Shown here: positions 11,931 through 24,949 of the stretch, in pieces
Position numbering within the stretch: the first letter of the stretch is position 1
How the letters are laid out: each line of letters opens with the position of its first letter
Assembly: GCA_034096865.1 (NCBI GenBank)
Contig: JAWQFJ010001795.1
Location: forward strand, 143,816-207,815
Direction of reading: 5' to 3'
Length of the DNA: 64,000 nucleotides
From: Theodoxus fluviatilis
Lineage: Eukaryota; Mollusca; Gastropoda; Cycloneritida; Neritidae
Made by a program: the position numbers and the translations under genes
The notes under the pieces: model-generated
What the model was told of the DNA's origin: nothing
The model's input: only the letters and a program-made list of their open reading frames with translations
Database searches by the model: none

Positions 11931-14097
11931 CTGCCAAAAACATCACAAGAGTTTCGCTACAACCTATTGAGCTCTTCGTGAAAAGATTATGAGGGTTTGG
12001 TTACCCTTAATTGCACATGTGAAGCTCCACTCAGTAAGACAAAAACATGCAATAAGCATATATTGATAAGGTTAATTGTTTTAAATGTTTCAAACAGCAA
12101 TCAGGTGATTCTCCGACACATGAAAATTGTTCCACTTGCTTCCTGCATCAAGCAGCAAAACGGAATCATCACATGTAATATATCCTCCCTTCCTACCATT
12201 CCAATACCTCCTGCTGCCTACTCTCATTCATCCTGTGTTATCGCAACCATGATGGGAACAGAAGGCTGCCACGGGACCACTACAGCTAGAGCATGGAGTC
12301 ACAGAGGGGACTGAGTGGAAGCAGCTGGAGCCCAGCCGACGCCTGGGCTGGTACAGGAATGGCAGCAAGGGGTGGACATCACTTGTCATGCAATCTGATG
12401 GCAGCTTGGGCACCACAGACCTATCCTTGTGACACTGCTCAGATGACCAGTCAAAAGTTTTCAATGAAAGTATGACTGTTAAACTGGCCTTAAAGGTAAT
12501 TACATTTTTGGTATCATTATCAGCTTAAAGCCACTTTCAGGAATTCAATGCTCAAGTACTCAATTAATATTAAACTATACAAGCATCATATAAATATCTT
12601 CAGAATTTCATTTTCATTTTTTTTGTGTAATGCATGAGGGTTTCTACTTGTCAGTTCACCAAGAATATTCCATCCAAGATCTACAATGATTGAAGTTATG
12701 TAACTGGAGAAGTTAGGATATCAATGCCAACAAAGTATTACAGCACAAGCCCACTCAGGGAAGAAAGCAGCACCAAACAAGCAGACGCATTGAGGGAAGC
12801 CTCAGTAAAAAAGCAAGCCACAAGCAAAGTGAAACCAAGTCAGTCCTAGCCTCCGGTCTGCCCTCCTTGGCATCCACTGGAGCAGACACTGCACCTGCTG
12901 GCAACTAGGAGCTACAAGTGCATGCAGGTCCCTTGTTGAGCGCAAGAGACTGCCTGGGGAGGAGGAGCTTGAGGGACCGAGACCAGAAACTTGCTGGGGG
13001 ACTTCTCCATCGTGGCCAGCCACCACACAACCTGTCCTAATCAGTAAGGGTTTTGGCATTTGGAGACGACCGTTTTGTGTTGTTTATCATTGGCTGTCTT
13101 ACCCGATTCATTTGATATTAATATTGATACAGGATTTAAAAAATGTAGATCAGGTGTCATGCCAGCAGTAACTGTGAGAACATGGCCGGTGTTGTGGCCC
13201 AACACAGGTGCTACAGAGCCAGCATAAGGCAATACAGAGTTGACTTTTGGCTTGGAAGGGAGGTGGTTCTGAAGACCGGGCAGATTGCCTGTGTAGTTTG
13301 AATGCAGTGTCAGGCTACACCAAATATTGAGTAGCATGTGTTTAAGAGTGCAGTATAGTACATGTAATTAAAAGTTGGTTTTCATGCATTAATAAAAATT
13401 TCCGGCAAATTATTGCAAACTATGAAAAAGTTGTGTCCCGGGTATGTATTTCTGCAAAAACAAGTAACTGACCCAGATTGGCCCTCCCCCCACCCCCACA
13501 TTTCCCATAGATGCCTGGGCCGTCCACTGCATCCCAACCTGTCTCCAGGTGGCATGACATTGTGGCACTAGATGTAGAGGTGTCGATTGGAATGAAAAGA
13601 GAGGTTGACAATCTGTGCCACTTCCCTCACTATGATGAAAGTTTTGCACCAGTCATGACTTCTTCAATCAACTTGCTCGAGTTAGGACTGGCTCCATGGT
13701 GGCTGGTTACACTTGGCCAATCCCCATTCGCCAAGCCTTCTTCCTGTTTGGAGGGGTGGCATGGCCAGCAGTCCCACTCCAACAACCAGCTTCCTTCCAT
13801 GTTTTCCATTTTGACGACACTTTTTGGTTGACACATAGCATTCCACCTTGCCAGTTTTTCTCTCAGGGCACATTTGCACATTCTGAGCTTATGATATAGA
13901 GATCTTGTCAGTAAAACTCTGTGTAGTTCATCTTTACAGTCCTTAGGATATACTGTTGCCACAGAAAGTTTCTAGGCACCTGCAATAAGGCCCCTTAGAG
14001 AGAGAAAATAAAGCGAATTCATCAATGTTGCACCTAAATAGCTTTACCATCTCACACAGTAACCAAACTCCATCATCATAAATATACATATACATTT

Positions 14098-14184
<87 letters not shown>

Positions 14185-15419
14185 GCACATGAAAGAATAA
14201 AAAGTCTCACGAGTTGGTTATGAGATGTCCTCAACTTTCATCATCTTGGGTCAATAAAAGTCTGAAAGTTTGACATATTCATATTCTATGACGTTTTTAC
14301 ACTTTGGGGGGTTTTTGTTCTGATAACTGAAAACTAGTTTATTTGTGAGTTTTTAATGGGAGATGTTTGGGAAGTTTTTTAAGGCTAGTGAAATGACACA
14401 AGTGTCATACTCACAGCTACAATGAGGAGGTACATGATCTGCTTGGTGGGGTGAGCTCTGCCTAAACACATTTCAATTCTTTGATCACAAGACCTTGCAA
14501 TATATACTTTTTTTTAAATAGGAACCACAGGTGTTGGTAAAATGAGAATCTGGCAAAGTGGGGGAAATTGGTGGCACAGTGGGATCTGGCAAAGTGGGGG
14601 AGTGAGAATGGAAATTGGAGAGAAACGGTCACTACATCTTGCTTGCACTCATTCTCACCAAACCAGCTCCATAGTGTGTCAAAGCCCAACACCAACAGAT
14701 ACTCCGCAATACAGCACAAGGTACCGTTTCAAGGAAAATACAGTTAGGAAATCCAAAAAGTGTGTACCGTAAATCTCGGGCTACATGGTGCATTCTAAAG
14801 TAAGAGGTGCTCCAATATTGCAAGAAAAATGAAGAAAAAACACACACCAAAAACCTACATGTAGGGTGCAAAGTCATATAAGGTACATATAGCGAAAGAA
14901 CTACACAGGTACAATTCAGAACTAAACGAAACAAACATTAGTCAAGGTCATGAAACTTGTCGGCACAAGAAGAAGCAAAGTAGCATGGCATTGGAACTTC
15001 CGGCCTTGCATGAGGAAGAATGAATGTGCAAGGTGATATGTACCATGAATCCTAGGATCAAGACTGCAGCAGTACAAGAAACATTTCCAACACACTACTG
15101 CTATCGATATAAAATCTGACTGAACACATCTGAATGAATGTGTGTGTGAATAAACCTCACTTTTAACCCCCCAATTTCCGTCATGCTGCCTCATCAAAGC
15201 AGCATAAATGTTGTGAAACTCTAATGGCGTGCTCATTCTTTCACAAACATTTGCCAAAAACTACGACAAAAATAGCAAAATTCTACTTGTGTTCATCATG
15301 AGGTGAATTATTTGAAGTCTGCTACTGCAATCAGTGCAAAATTCACTGTTGACAAATAGAATTAAACTATGAAACACTGCGTACTTGCAGCTTTTATGAG
15401 TTCTTTTTGACATTCAATG
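11931..15419 (-). other. Staufen intron, first part: no gene seen
   Basis: About 3.5 kb of mostly unique intron sequence. The only obvious structure is the TG tract at 14101-14180. Several open frames of 60-110 codons (for example near 13.6-13.9 kb) show no motif, no family resemblance and no paired splice sites. I treat them as chance. Confidence 0.6.
14101..14180. repeat. Long (TG)n microsatellite
   Basis: About 40 uninterrupted TG dinucleotides. It is a pure tract, hence probably length-polymorphic. The poly-His/Thr frame across it is an artefact. Confidence 0.97.
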
Positions 15420-17864
15420 TAGGTGGCGGCAGCCTCTATACAGTCATGCAGGGAAACCTGGTTTTTGCACTAATTTTCACACCATGTTTATATCAACAAC
15501 ATTTGCTTGGTTTGTCTTGACAATGTGCCCAATAAATACTTTGAAGTTCATTCTGCCTTGTCTTTGCCTTCGTTTGATGTGAATGAGAACATGTGAGCGA
15601 GAGGAGTAGGCAGAAATGCCTAATATTTTGGATCGACGAACCGCGACGCCATTAGGCCTGCAGCCATTTTGAGCTCAAGCAAAACAACACCTATCTGGGA
15701 AATCTCGCTGTTCTCTGTTCATGTCTATTTTTAACTTGAACAAAAGTGTGTCAGGTCAAACAAGACAAAGCTAGGCTTTGTTTACGTGTGATTTTAATTT
15801 TCCTAGGTAGTAGGGTTTATGAAAAAAATCCGAGATGAAAACACCTAAATATAGCTTGGTCACTTTCTCGGCTGAATTACGGGATTGGGGCATAATTGCG
15901 ACCCCACAATCATATATGCGATGGAAACAGCGTTTTCTGGAGGTTTCGGTCATGTTCGAAACTAAAGAATGCATGACGTCCACGCCGAGCGACAGTCAAT
16001 CAAAAGAGGCAACCCGTGCCTTTGACACGAAGCAGCCCTAGCTCAAAACATGGCGACCGAACACGCGCTTTCAACGTCGCCGTTAGCGACTCTGTTCGAG
16101 AAAGTCGAAACCATTCTTGATAAGTTTGTCGATAATCGTATTCATAAACATCTATTTTCGGTACTTGTAGAGTTTTAAGGTGCTAATTTCACGTAAGAAT
16201 GGCTAGATTTTAAGCTAAAAGTTGCGAGTGGATACGATCCATGCCGATCGGGCTCGAGTGTTATGGGTAGTGACAAAAACATGTTCTGTGTCTTTTTTCA
16301 GGCGATTTATTGTTCCAAGTCAAGATTTGAAACAAAAAAAAGAGTAGTTGTAGAAATGAGTGGTGTATTGTTTTTGTGATGATTTAACTTTGGTGGGGGT
16401 AAAATAGACAAAAGCGTTTGCTTTCTAAAACCGGAAGTAGATCGAGTCAGCGTCTGTCGTCTTCTTCTGTCGCTAGTTCAGTAGGCCTAGTTGTTCACAT
16501 GTTTCAAGATGTTGGCTTCAGTCGTTTTTCTTCTGAGTGGCATCTTCAGAGAATAAAATAGGATTTAACCACAAATTATTTCAGAAAGGATTTATTAATC
16601 AGGTATTTGTCCTAGTCATATGGTCACAAACTTTGGCTTTGCCTCACTACTTTGAGTGCACGAGGGTTCAGTGTTATTCATGTGACTACAATTACAATTA
16701 GCTGCTTGCTTCTGATGTGGTGGCACTGAGGGTTCAGTGTTATTCATGTGACTACAAAGCTGCTTGCTTCTGATGTGGTGGCACTGAGGGTTCAGTGTTA
16801 TTCATGTGACTACAAAGTTGCTTGCTTCTGATGTGGTGGCACTGAGGGTTCAGTGTTATTCATGTGACTACAAAGCTGCTTGCTTCTGATGTGGTGGCAC
16901 TGAGGGTTCAGTGTTATTCATGTGACTACAAAGTTGCTTGCTTCTGATGTGGTGGCACTGAGGGTTCAGTGTTATTCATGTGACTACAAAGCTGCTTGCT
17001 TCTGATGTGGTGGCACTGAGGGTTCAGTGTTATTCATGTGACTACAATTACAAAGCTGCTTGCTTCTGATGTGGTGGCACTGAGGGTTGAGTATTGTCCA
17101 TATGGACTGAACGACAATTTTTTTCTTGATTTTGTCTGAAATAGGGTGCTTTGATACTTGCTGTCAAGAAAAAGTGACCTGCACATTCCTGTTTGTTGGT
17201 TCTATCAGTTCCATACATTGCATTCTGCTTGTGTGCAAAATTTCAAGCATTTATCTCCAGTAGTTTTTGAGCTGTAGCTTGTTCAGTATACGAGTTCTTC
17301 GAAAACTTTCACTTTTCGTCTAATTTTTTTGTTATTTTTGGTGGTCATCAACTGATGTATTAATTTTTAAAGCAATTTGATTGTTTTCTTGGGCCCTTTA
17401 TATCATATTCTGTCTGTCTGCAAAAAATCAGTGAAATATCTTAAACGGTTCTTGAGTTATAGCTTCTTAAAGTGAAATATTCCAGAAAATGGCCTTGTTC
17501 CGCGAGGCAAATTGATGTTTTCCCCATTTTTAAGGCTCTTTTTAAAAAAAACCAGCCTGCCATGGTCCCTGAAAAAAATTAGAGCCAGACAATAACATAG
17601 AATGTATGAAATATTTCATTTATAAGGACAGCTGTGCTTTAGTTTTGATTCTAATGACCTTCAAAGTTGCTACTTTATGCTAATTTGACATTTATGTATT
17701 ACGAGCGTTTCGCCTTTCACGACCTTTGAAGTGGCATATCTCAGAAACTAATGAAGATATTCACTTACTTTTTTTTTCTTTTTTTCTAGTCTTTCTGCCA
17801 ACTTTATAACACAACACATTATAAACTTCCTCTTCCCCAACAAAAATTTGACTGCCGCCACCTA
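15420..17864 (+). mobile_element. Unclassified TIR transposon with 7-bp TSD, copy 1
   Basis: The left end is TAGGTGGCGGCAGCC; the right end, inverted, is TAGGTGGCGGCAGTC. Both flanks carry TTCAATG (15413-15419 and 17865-17871), a 7-bp target duplication. The 2445-bp body has an ATG-initiated 42-codon frame (16050-16178, starting MATEHALSTSPLATLFEKVE), then a 58-bp minisatellite, then a T-rich right arm. The last 110 bp resemble the right arm of the copy ending at 48949. No transposase is recognised. Superfamily is open: 7-bp duplications are reported for Dada and P-type elements, but I see no protein to decide. Confidence 0.8.
16663..17087. repeat. 58-bp minisatellite inside the TIR element
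   Basis: About seven copies of a 58-bp unit beginning GAGGGTTCAGTGTTATTCAT and ending TTCTGATGTGGTGGCACT. The first and last units carry an extra ATTACAA. It sits in the middle of the element at 15420-17864, in the place where its relative at 44703-48949 has a different 52-bp array. Confidence 0.95.
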
Positions 17865-18039
17865 TTCAATGGGAGTTCTGTCTGCAAAACAATGAACTAA
17901 TGTTGTTCTGATGGAGACCTATCAGATTTTGAACTGGAACATACATTTTGTGCTTGCCTTCTTTCTTTTTCCATATTTTTTGCACTATACCTCATTAAAA
18001 CATCATTTGTGAAAAACTAATAAATTTAGGTTTGCTTAA

Positions 18040-18642
18040 CTCTCTGGAGTCGTAACGCCCCATATGGGGCGTTGCCTACAAAACATTCCTGTATACTCAC
18101 CAATGGTCTAAGGGAGGCAACTCCAGTTTAGAATAATATAGGAACCATATTTCCACAGTGAGTTACCTTTCTTTATGATTTCTTTTGAGGGGAGTTTGAA
18201 TCGGTGAATTTTTTATGTGAACACCCTATGTTTTGCAAAAATGGCCGACAACTACTTTTCCGTGAAAATCTATCAATTTATATAGTGATTTTTCTTTTCT
18301 AGGTGCCTTTTTTATATTGCAAATGCTATCAGAATATAGGTAAATATATTGGCATTGTTTTTGCATTTCAATTTTTTTTTTGAAGGCACCATTCCAGCAT
18401 TTTTCAATTCTTGCAACTTGACTGACGATTTTTGAACTTTTTTTTTTTTTTTTTTGCTGATTACATGCATTATTTCAGTAGATATAACTCAAATCATGCA
18501 CATTGAAACATTTTGATCATGATTTGTTTGAATTAAGTGAATAAATATCTTTTATTTGATATATAGCTTTTGTCATTATTTCATGGCTTTCTATTTTTGT
18601 TAGATTTTTGAAAATGCTTAAAAAACCTACGTTGCTAGTGAG
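18040..18642. mobile_element. Possible TTAA-flanked MITE
   Basis: TTAA at 18036-18039 is followed by CTCTCTGGAGTCGTAACG and a perfect palindrome CGCCCCATATGGGGCG. TTAA at 18643-18646 is preceded by GCTAGTGAG, whose inverse is CTCACTAGC. The end similarity is weak (CTCWCTRG). An alternative right end is TTAA at 18880-18883, preceded by GGTACAGGATCTTAAGAG. I cannot decide between them. Confidence 0.3.
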
Positions 18643-19675
18643 TTAAACTTCTCATGAAAATGTAGAATAATGACAAAATAGAAGACATTTTTTCTAACCA
18701 TAAACAGGAACGTGTTCACCCTTATGGTCCTGTAAGTCATTCACAGGTTTCATTCCCCAGGCCTGTAAGGATTATGTAATTTGTATAGAAAAAAAAATCA
18801 GTCAGGTAACAGCCACGTGGGGTGGGTGGTACAGGATTGAGCAGGGTGGGTGGTAATGGGCGGTACAGGATCTTAAGAGTTAAGAAGGAGATGCATAAGG
18901 TGCACTGGGATAGAAGGTGCAGGGGTTCAAATGATGGAAAAAAGATGCTGCTTGTAGTCCAAGATTTATGGTAATACTGTACCATTCAAATGCAAATACA
19001 CCATAATTCCATAAAAGAAAAGGCAGTTCCATAAATGACAAGGAAATTTCTAAATACAAAAGAAATTCCCTCAAAAAGCTTCTACTATAAATGCGTGATT
19101 CTGCAAAAGTCTGATCCCACACACCGGCAAGAATTACTGATTTTTCCCCCTAATAACAGACCAACAACAAATCTTGCAACACTTCAACATCAACAGAATG
19201 CAGTATTACACTTGATATGTAGTCTCAGCATTCTTCTCATGACTACACTTGATCAAGCCGTCAAAATGGCTCAGGGCAATTCACTGGCTTTCCTAAGAAG
19301 GTAGCACTGCAAGGTCACCCAAACTGACACGGATCATGCTGTATATTCAGTCCACCCTGGCAGCAAGCCAACCCAGCCACAGACTACCTATCCACCAGTT
19401 CAACTTACACACACCTATGATAAGAAGTTCTCATCTTTAGCTAAGAGACTGCCACTAGTTTGTCTCGTGAGCTAATCGGAAGGGGAAGCCTTCAAGTTCA
19501 CACTGCATAGCATGTGGCCAATTCCCACCTAAATCTGAAACTTTTTACATCTGTCCCACAGTTTTCTAGTTCATAAGCAGCCTCTCCAGGTCTCAAAGAA
19601 AAGAGTTTCCCAGACAGCCGGCACTCCAGACCTTTCCACCTCCACCAGAAGGCTGAGCCTGCAAGTGCCTAGGCC

Positions 19676-20010
19676 ATCATGGTGGCACCCCTCCACTACC
19701 ATGTCATGGTGGCACCCCTCCACTACCATGTCATGGTGGCACCCCTCCACTACCATGTCATGGTGGTACCCCTCCACTACCATGTCATGATGGCACCCCT
19801 CCACTACTATGTCATGGTGGCACCCCTCCACTACCATGTCATGATGGCACCCCTCCACTACCATGTCATGGTGGCACCCCTCCACTACCATGTCATGATG
19901 GCACCCCTCCACTACCATGTCACGGTGGCACCCCTCCACTACCATGTCATGGTGGCACCCCTCCACTACCATGTCACAGTGGCACCCCTCCACTACCATG
20001 TCATGATGGC
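19676..20010. repeat. 27-bp minisatellite
   Basis: About 12 units of GTCATGGTGGCACCCCTCCA followed by CTACCAT, with transitions such as GTCATGATGG and GTCACAGTGG. A 27-bp period keeps frames open on both strands, giving spurious His/Met-Val repeat proteins of 150-187 codons. It lies in the dsRBD2 intron. Confidence 0.95.
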
Positions 20011-20522
20011 ACCCATCTATTGCCACCAACCACCACAGCCATCCACTCCTGCACCCAGCACCTCCCCATGGGTCAATAGCAAAGCTCTCTCCCTCACTGC
20101 AGAGCAAAACTATCTCCATGTCAGTCTCTAACAATACCCCTAACCCGAGGAAGCAGTTGGCAAAAGGTAATGAGGGAGATCAGTATGAGCCATGTCACTC
20201 AGAAGGCAAACACCCAAATCATCAGCTCTTCCACTAACAATTAGATTCTGCAGTCAGGCAGAGAGGCATGTAGTGTCTACGGAGTGATGGGCGTGACAAT
20301 GTGCAAACTTTACATACCATAATTGGGAGACTTGCACCTTTCCTCCAGGGTCAACAATGCTAGAAACAGTAAAAGTCCAAGTTTGAGTTTCTGCTCGAAC
20401 TAGAACACACTTTACAAACATGGGCTGAAATGGTCGGATTCTCACAGAGAAATCATTATATCTGCTGTTGTTATTTTCCTTAGTCACAAGAAGGAATCAA
20501 TGCACTGTAGTAGCAAGTTAAG

Positions 20523-20524
<2 letters not shown>

Positions 20525-20558
<34 letters not shown>
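20525..20558. repeat. 34-base poly-G run
   Basis: An uninterrupted G run. Shorter G-rich runs occur at about 3523-3551 and 21268-21320, and C runs at 55600-55615, 55676-55690 and 55717-55738. Such runs can form G-quadruplexes and are also common sites of sequencing length error. Confidence 0.85.
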
Positions 20559-20559
<1 letters not shown>

Positions 20560-20925
20560 AACCTGCCCTGGCCACCAGGAGCTGTCTATACAGGTCTGTG
20601 GGAGATACAGAGGGAAACTTTTCTAATGGAGGGAGAGGTTCCCCTACCTTTCTCTCCATACTGCATTGAAATGTTTCCTCTGGCCCCCTTACTTCCGTTC
20701 ACTACCTTGCAGACACTATAGACATTCCATCGGTAACAAGCTCTATTACAATCCCTTTCTGTGCTTTGCGACCCCGATCCACTGGTAGACCAAATGGCTG
20801 CCAGAGCAAGTCACACATGACACCTTTCCACTCAGCAGTAGGAGCCATGCAGTGGCGGAGCTGCTCTTCCCACTGAACCCTAGCTAGCTGCAATGGAAGT
20901 GGACAACATGGATACCCACCCATAC

Positions 20926-21067
20926 CTCTGGTTGTATGCCATGGTTCGGAAGTCAAAGCCTGCAGGTGGGTAGAAGGAGGGCTGCCTGTTCTCGATTGGC
21001 TTGTACACTGCCGGCTCATTGCGCTTCATGGCCAGAGCATTCAGCTCCACGGTGGGTGTTACTGTGG
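20926..21067 (-). CDS. stau: Staufen exon: N-terminal part of dsRBD2
   Basis: A 142-bp exon runs from a GTCCCCACAG acceptor (21068-21069) to a CCAGAG|GTATGG donor (20925-20924). It reads TTVTPTVELNALAMKRNEPA, then VYKPIENRQPSFYPP and ending MAYNQR. TPTVELNALxMK is helix 1 of Staufen dsRBD2, and the Tyr/Pro-rich segment after it is the loop that interrupts this domain. It leaves a two-base overhang that is completed by the first base at 11930. The domain is complete when joined to that exon. Confidence 0.95.
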
Positions 21068-21529
21068 CTGTGGGGACAAGACCTGATTGACATAGGAATC
21101 CACTTGCATGTTTGCACACTTGCATACACGTATGCTTGCATGCATACACACAAATAACCCACAGACATAGGCACACTCACACACACACAGATGCACTTAT
21201 ACCCATGCATGCACTTGCACACAGATAAATAATATCAGAATCCTTCAGCAAAAACTTATTTTGGGGTGGGTGAGGGTAGGGTGGGGGTGGGGGTGGGGGT
21301 GGGGGGGGGGGGGGGGGGGGTAGAGAGAGGATACAAATAAAAAGTTTGTCAGGATAACAAATAAAACAACAGCATGGTCCAAATTAATTAAAATCCGTAG
21401 CGTTGTGTGTAACTCCTCAAAGAAAGGTCTCTCGTCATTCATCACTACGTCTCACAGGTGACATTTTCAGGGTTGCATGAAACCAGATTCTGTGAAATGA
21501 AACAAATCAGATGAGCTTAACTCTGAACG

Positions 21530-22292
21530 TCCTGTAAGGAATTTCACAACTACAAGCCCCAGTCCTGTAAGGAATTTCACAGCTACAAGCCTCAGTCCTG
21601 TAAGGAATTTCACAGCTACAAGCCTCAGTCCTGTAAGGAATTTCACAGCTACAAGCCTCAGTCCTGTAAGGAATTTCACAGCTACAAGCCTCAGTCCTGT
21701 AAGGAATTTCACAGCTACAAGCCCCAGTCCTGTAAGGAATTTCACAGCTACAAGCCTCAGTCCTGTAAGGAATTTCACAACTACAAGCCTCAGTCCTGTA
21801 AGGAATTTCACAGCTACAAGCCTCAGTCCTGTAAGGAATTTCACAACTACAAGCCCCAGTCCTGTAAGGAATTTCACAACTACAAGCCCCAGTCCTGTAA
21901 GGAATTTCACAACTACAAGCCCCAGTCCTGTAAGGAATTTCACAGCTACAAGCCTCAGTCCTGTAAGGAATTTCACAGCTACAAGCCTCAGTCCTGTAAG
22001 GAATTTCACAGCTACAAGCCTCAGGGCCCATATTCACAACGGCGATTTATTTTAAGTCTGATTTATCTCTAAACTCAGACGATTCCAACTGCCTGTTCCG
22101 CTCTCCCTTGGCTGGAAACCAGTATATATAGCAAAGCGCAACCTAGGATCCTCTGACGAGCGTACCTTATCTAACCAATCAAGATAACGCGTGGCTAGGG
22201 GATAAATCGAGTGTTAAAAAGATAAATCGCCGTTGTGAATACTGGCCCAGTCCTGTAAGGAATTTCACAACTACAAGCCCCAGTCCTGTAAG
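21530..22292. repeat. 33-bp minisatellite, interrupted by a MITE
   Basis: About 15 copies of AGTCCTGTAAGGAATTTCAC followed by A(A/G)CTACAAGCC(C/T)C precede 22024, and two more follow 22249. A 225-bp MITE has inserted between them, so the array is older than the insertion. The 33-bp period gives open frames of about 180 codons on the minus strand, which I consider artefacts. Confidence 0.95.
22024..22248. mobile_element. 225-bp MITE with long inverted ends
   Basis: The left end GGGCCCATATTCACAACGGC continues GATTTAT. The right end inverted is GGGCCAGTATTCACAACGGC continuing GATTTAT, so about 27 of 30 terminal bases match. The target is the 33-bp array, which makes the boundaries easy to place. 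The duplication is at most one or two bases (A or CA). The superfamily is not decidable from this. Confidence 0.85.
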
Positions 22293-22389
22293 GTTTTAGA
22301 GAAAATGACACATAACACGGTTGTTCTGTTAAACAAAAATCTAACTTCTATAATAGTGTATGGATCTGTAAGAAATTCTTTGTGTGTAG

Positions 22390-22957
22390 TCAAAAATGAA
22401 TGTTGGTCATTCTAAGATCAAGTACAGAGTGTGGTTTTTTAAACATTTTTCTTTGCCTTATTTGCATGTAATTGGCATAATTACAGGTAAATAAATGGAA
22501 ATAGACCAAAACATATTTTTCTATGTCTGACCATTCGGAGATGGTGAAATCATCATCCGATGACGAGTCGAATAATATGCTCATGGAATTCCGATATATC
22601 ACTTGGGAAGCAGTAGTGGAGTCAGCTCAGCAAGTCTAGATCGAACTGTTTCGATAAAAAACAAATCACTGCTAGAACCATAGTTGGCATTATCATTTGC
22701 CATCTTCACAATGGAGAACGCCCACACAGAAAATGAGCGAAAAAGCCAAATAACTCAGTAGAAATTGATCAAAATCTGTTTTAAAACATTCCCAGAGACG
22801 CACTAACCAAGCAGAAGTAGCCCAGTAATTTCCTTCAGTCCCTAGAGAGCTCGCAAGAGTTATCTCCCTTGATATTGTAGCAGTGAATCAGGAGCGGTTA
22901 CAAGCGGTATCGGATTTAGCCTCAGGAGCAGTTAGGAGCGGTACAGGACGTTGAAAG
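22390..22957 (-). mobile_element. Partial piggyBac-like element (right end plus acidic fragment)
   Basis: TTAA at 22958-22961 is preceded by an end whose inverse is CTTTCAACGTCCTGTACCGC. Inside, on the minus strand, an ATG-initiated frame reads MSILFDSSSDDDFTISEWSD, acidic like the N-terminal fragments at 1.8, 37.3, 39.2 and 57.6 kb. I do not find a matching left end, so the extent is a guess. Confidence 0.35.
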
Positions 22958-23065
22958 TTAAAGCACTTTGCATTGCAAACAGATGAAAAAGCTCAATTGA
23001 AGACTCTGGGAAGCAACCTTCTTGTGCAGCAAGTCTCCTAATTGCTTGACTGGTGGGTTGATTCT

Positions 23066-23380
23066 TTGAAGGTTGACTGTCAAACAGCCTTTGCTGGTTA
23101 GAAGTTTGACTGTCAAACAGCCTTTGCTGGTTAGAAGTTTGACTGCCAAACAGTCTTTGCTGGTTAGAAGTTTGACTGTCAAACAGCCTTTGCTGGTTAG
23201 AAGTTTGACTGTCAAACAGCCTTTGCTGGTTAGAAGTTTGACTGTCAAACAGCCTTTGCTGGTTAGAAGGTTGACTGTCAAACAGCCTTTGCTGGTTAGA
23301 AGTTTGACTGTCAAACAGCTTTTGCTGGTTAGAAGGTTGACTGTCAAACAGCCTTTGCTGGTTAGAAGTTTGACTGTCAA
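23066..23380. repeat. Second 33-bp minisatellite
   Basis: About ten copies of GACTGTCAAACAGCCTTTGC followed by TGGTTAGAAG(T/G)TT. It is unrelated to the 33-bp array at 21.5-22.3 kb although the period is the same. It ends 80 bp before the TIR element at 23459. Confidence 0.95.
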
Positions 23381-23458
23381 GTCCCCAGCTCTCCAGTCAT
23401 TCACTTTTCATGAATCACATAATGGATCTGTTCTAACTGCAGAGAGCTACACTTAGAG

Positions 23459-24665
23459 TAGGTAGTGGCAGCAAAAATTGAAACCTCAGTATAGAATAGA
23501 AAATTATGATTTATTATGATTCTACTATATGACAGAATTAAAGCCAAAAAAATGTAAGGCTCTATCATTAACAGTTCCGGAGATAATGAGGTTTCAAATT
23601 GATGGCGAAATTTGAGAGGATGTCCTTGTACTAAACTACCATTTTCAGCCTGGAAAAACTTAATGAATAAGACAGATTATGTAGTCTTTGTTAATTAAGA
23701 ATATACAACTGATTATATAGATTGTATTTCTTAAAAAGCTAGGCTGTGAATACAAAATCAGCAAATCTACATGTACTTCAAAAGATGGATGGATGGATGG
23801 ATGGATAGAGTTTTACAGCCTATCAGCCTTTGTAGGCTACGTAAGGCCATCAAGCACGAAAATCACTAGAACAGTAACGGTGTCCCTAGTTATTCGCCTT
23901 TTACAAATCGCGTAGGGATACGCAGTCAAACTTGAAAGAATTGTCTATTTTGACAGCATAAAATTACAAAATCACTTTGAAGATTCACTCTGAATCACTT
24001 CTTTATTACAGAATTTAACATAAACATCAAGCTCAATTTTTCTTAGTTCATCAAATGCAATATTTAGGAAAATACTGAGTTTCAAAAACAAACTTAGGCT
24101 AATTATGCCATGACGGACTAGGAAATGACCGTCATGTATATATAATGGCCATAACTTTTGAACCACTTGACGGATTTACTTCAAATTTGAGAGAAATACA
24201 GAAAACTACATAGGAAGCATGAAGAGATTAATCTTGGTTGAAAGCTTTTTTTCGTGATTTTTCGTTTCTAGGGGTTTATACATGGGAGATATTGATGGAT
24301 TTTGGTATCATTCAATTTATTACTTAACTTCGCATACATTGATATCAAATATAGCATTGTGTGATGTCTGTCCCAAATTCGCCAGGCGAGTAAACGGAGT
24401 ACCATAAAACTCACCCGTTGCCGCCTTGGCTGGAAAAGCGGGGTTTTCACGATCGCACTGCTTCACAGTATCACAATATTTTGGTGTGGCACTTTTAAAA
24501 TAAATGATAAACGTATATAATATTGAAAGAAAGAAAGAAAGTTCTTTATTTCTGCGTGTTACACATCTGTAGTACTTGTGTAAGCCAAACACAGCCCCGT
24601 GAAATCGTCAATTTTGGCTGATTTGCACGTTAGATTGCACTTTTGTGTAGCACTGCCACTACCTA
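23459..24665 (+). mobile_element. Unclassified TIR transposon with 7-bp TSD, copy 3
   Basis: The left end is TAGGTAGTGGCAGC; the right end inverted is TAGGTAGTGGCAGTGC. The flanks carry CTTAGAG on both sides (23452-23458 and 24666-24672), a 7-bp duplication. It is 1207 bp long and has no minisatellite, unlike copies 1 and 2. It shares with the copy at 44703-48949 a phrase around AACTTTTGAACCACT (24150 and 45156). No transposase frame is recognised. Confidence 0.82.
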
Positions 24666-24949
24666 CTTAGAGGTAAAAAGTATAGGTATAATATAAAGAC
24701 CATCACTCCAGGACTCAAAGAGTTTTGCACTTTACCCCCAATCATTGCCAAATCTTTACTGGCACATGACAAGAAACACAGTGAGAGAAAGGGCACGCAT
24801 AGTAAGGTACCAGCACTACCTCCACCTGGGCAGTATTCCAACCTAACGCTGGCTCAAAGCTGCATCAAGGATAAACTGCACTACAGCATGCCATCATTGT
24901 CCGACTCCCTATATAGGGATTATTTGCCCCATTACCCCCTTATACATAC

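Noticed and set aside
19571..20134. His/Met/Val repeat protein on either strand
   Set aside because: It arises from the 27-bp minisatellite; the period is a multiple of three, so frames stay open by default.
20702..20890. Minus-strand frame WEEQLRHCMAPTAEWKGV as an extra Staufen exon
   Set aside because: The flanking splice sites do not fit the phases of the exons at 20926 and 11930, which join perfectly without it; it does not resemble Staufen.
21467..22037. Cys-containing 176-180-codon repeat proteins
   Set aside because: Product of the 33-bp array, open in two frames; it lies inside a Staufen intron and is interrupted by a MITE.
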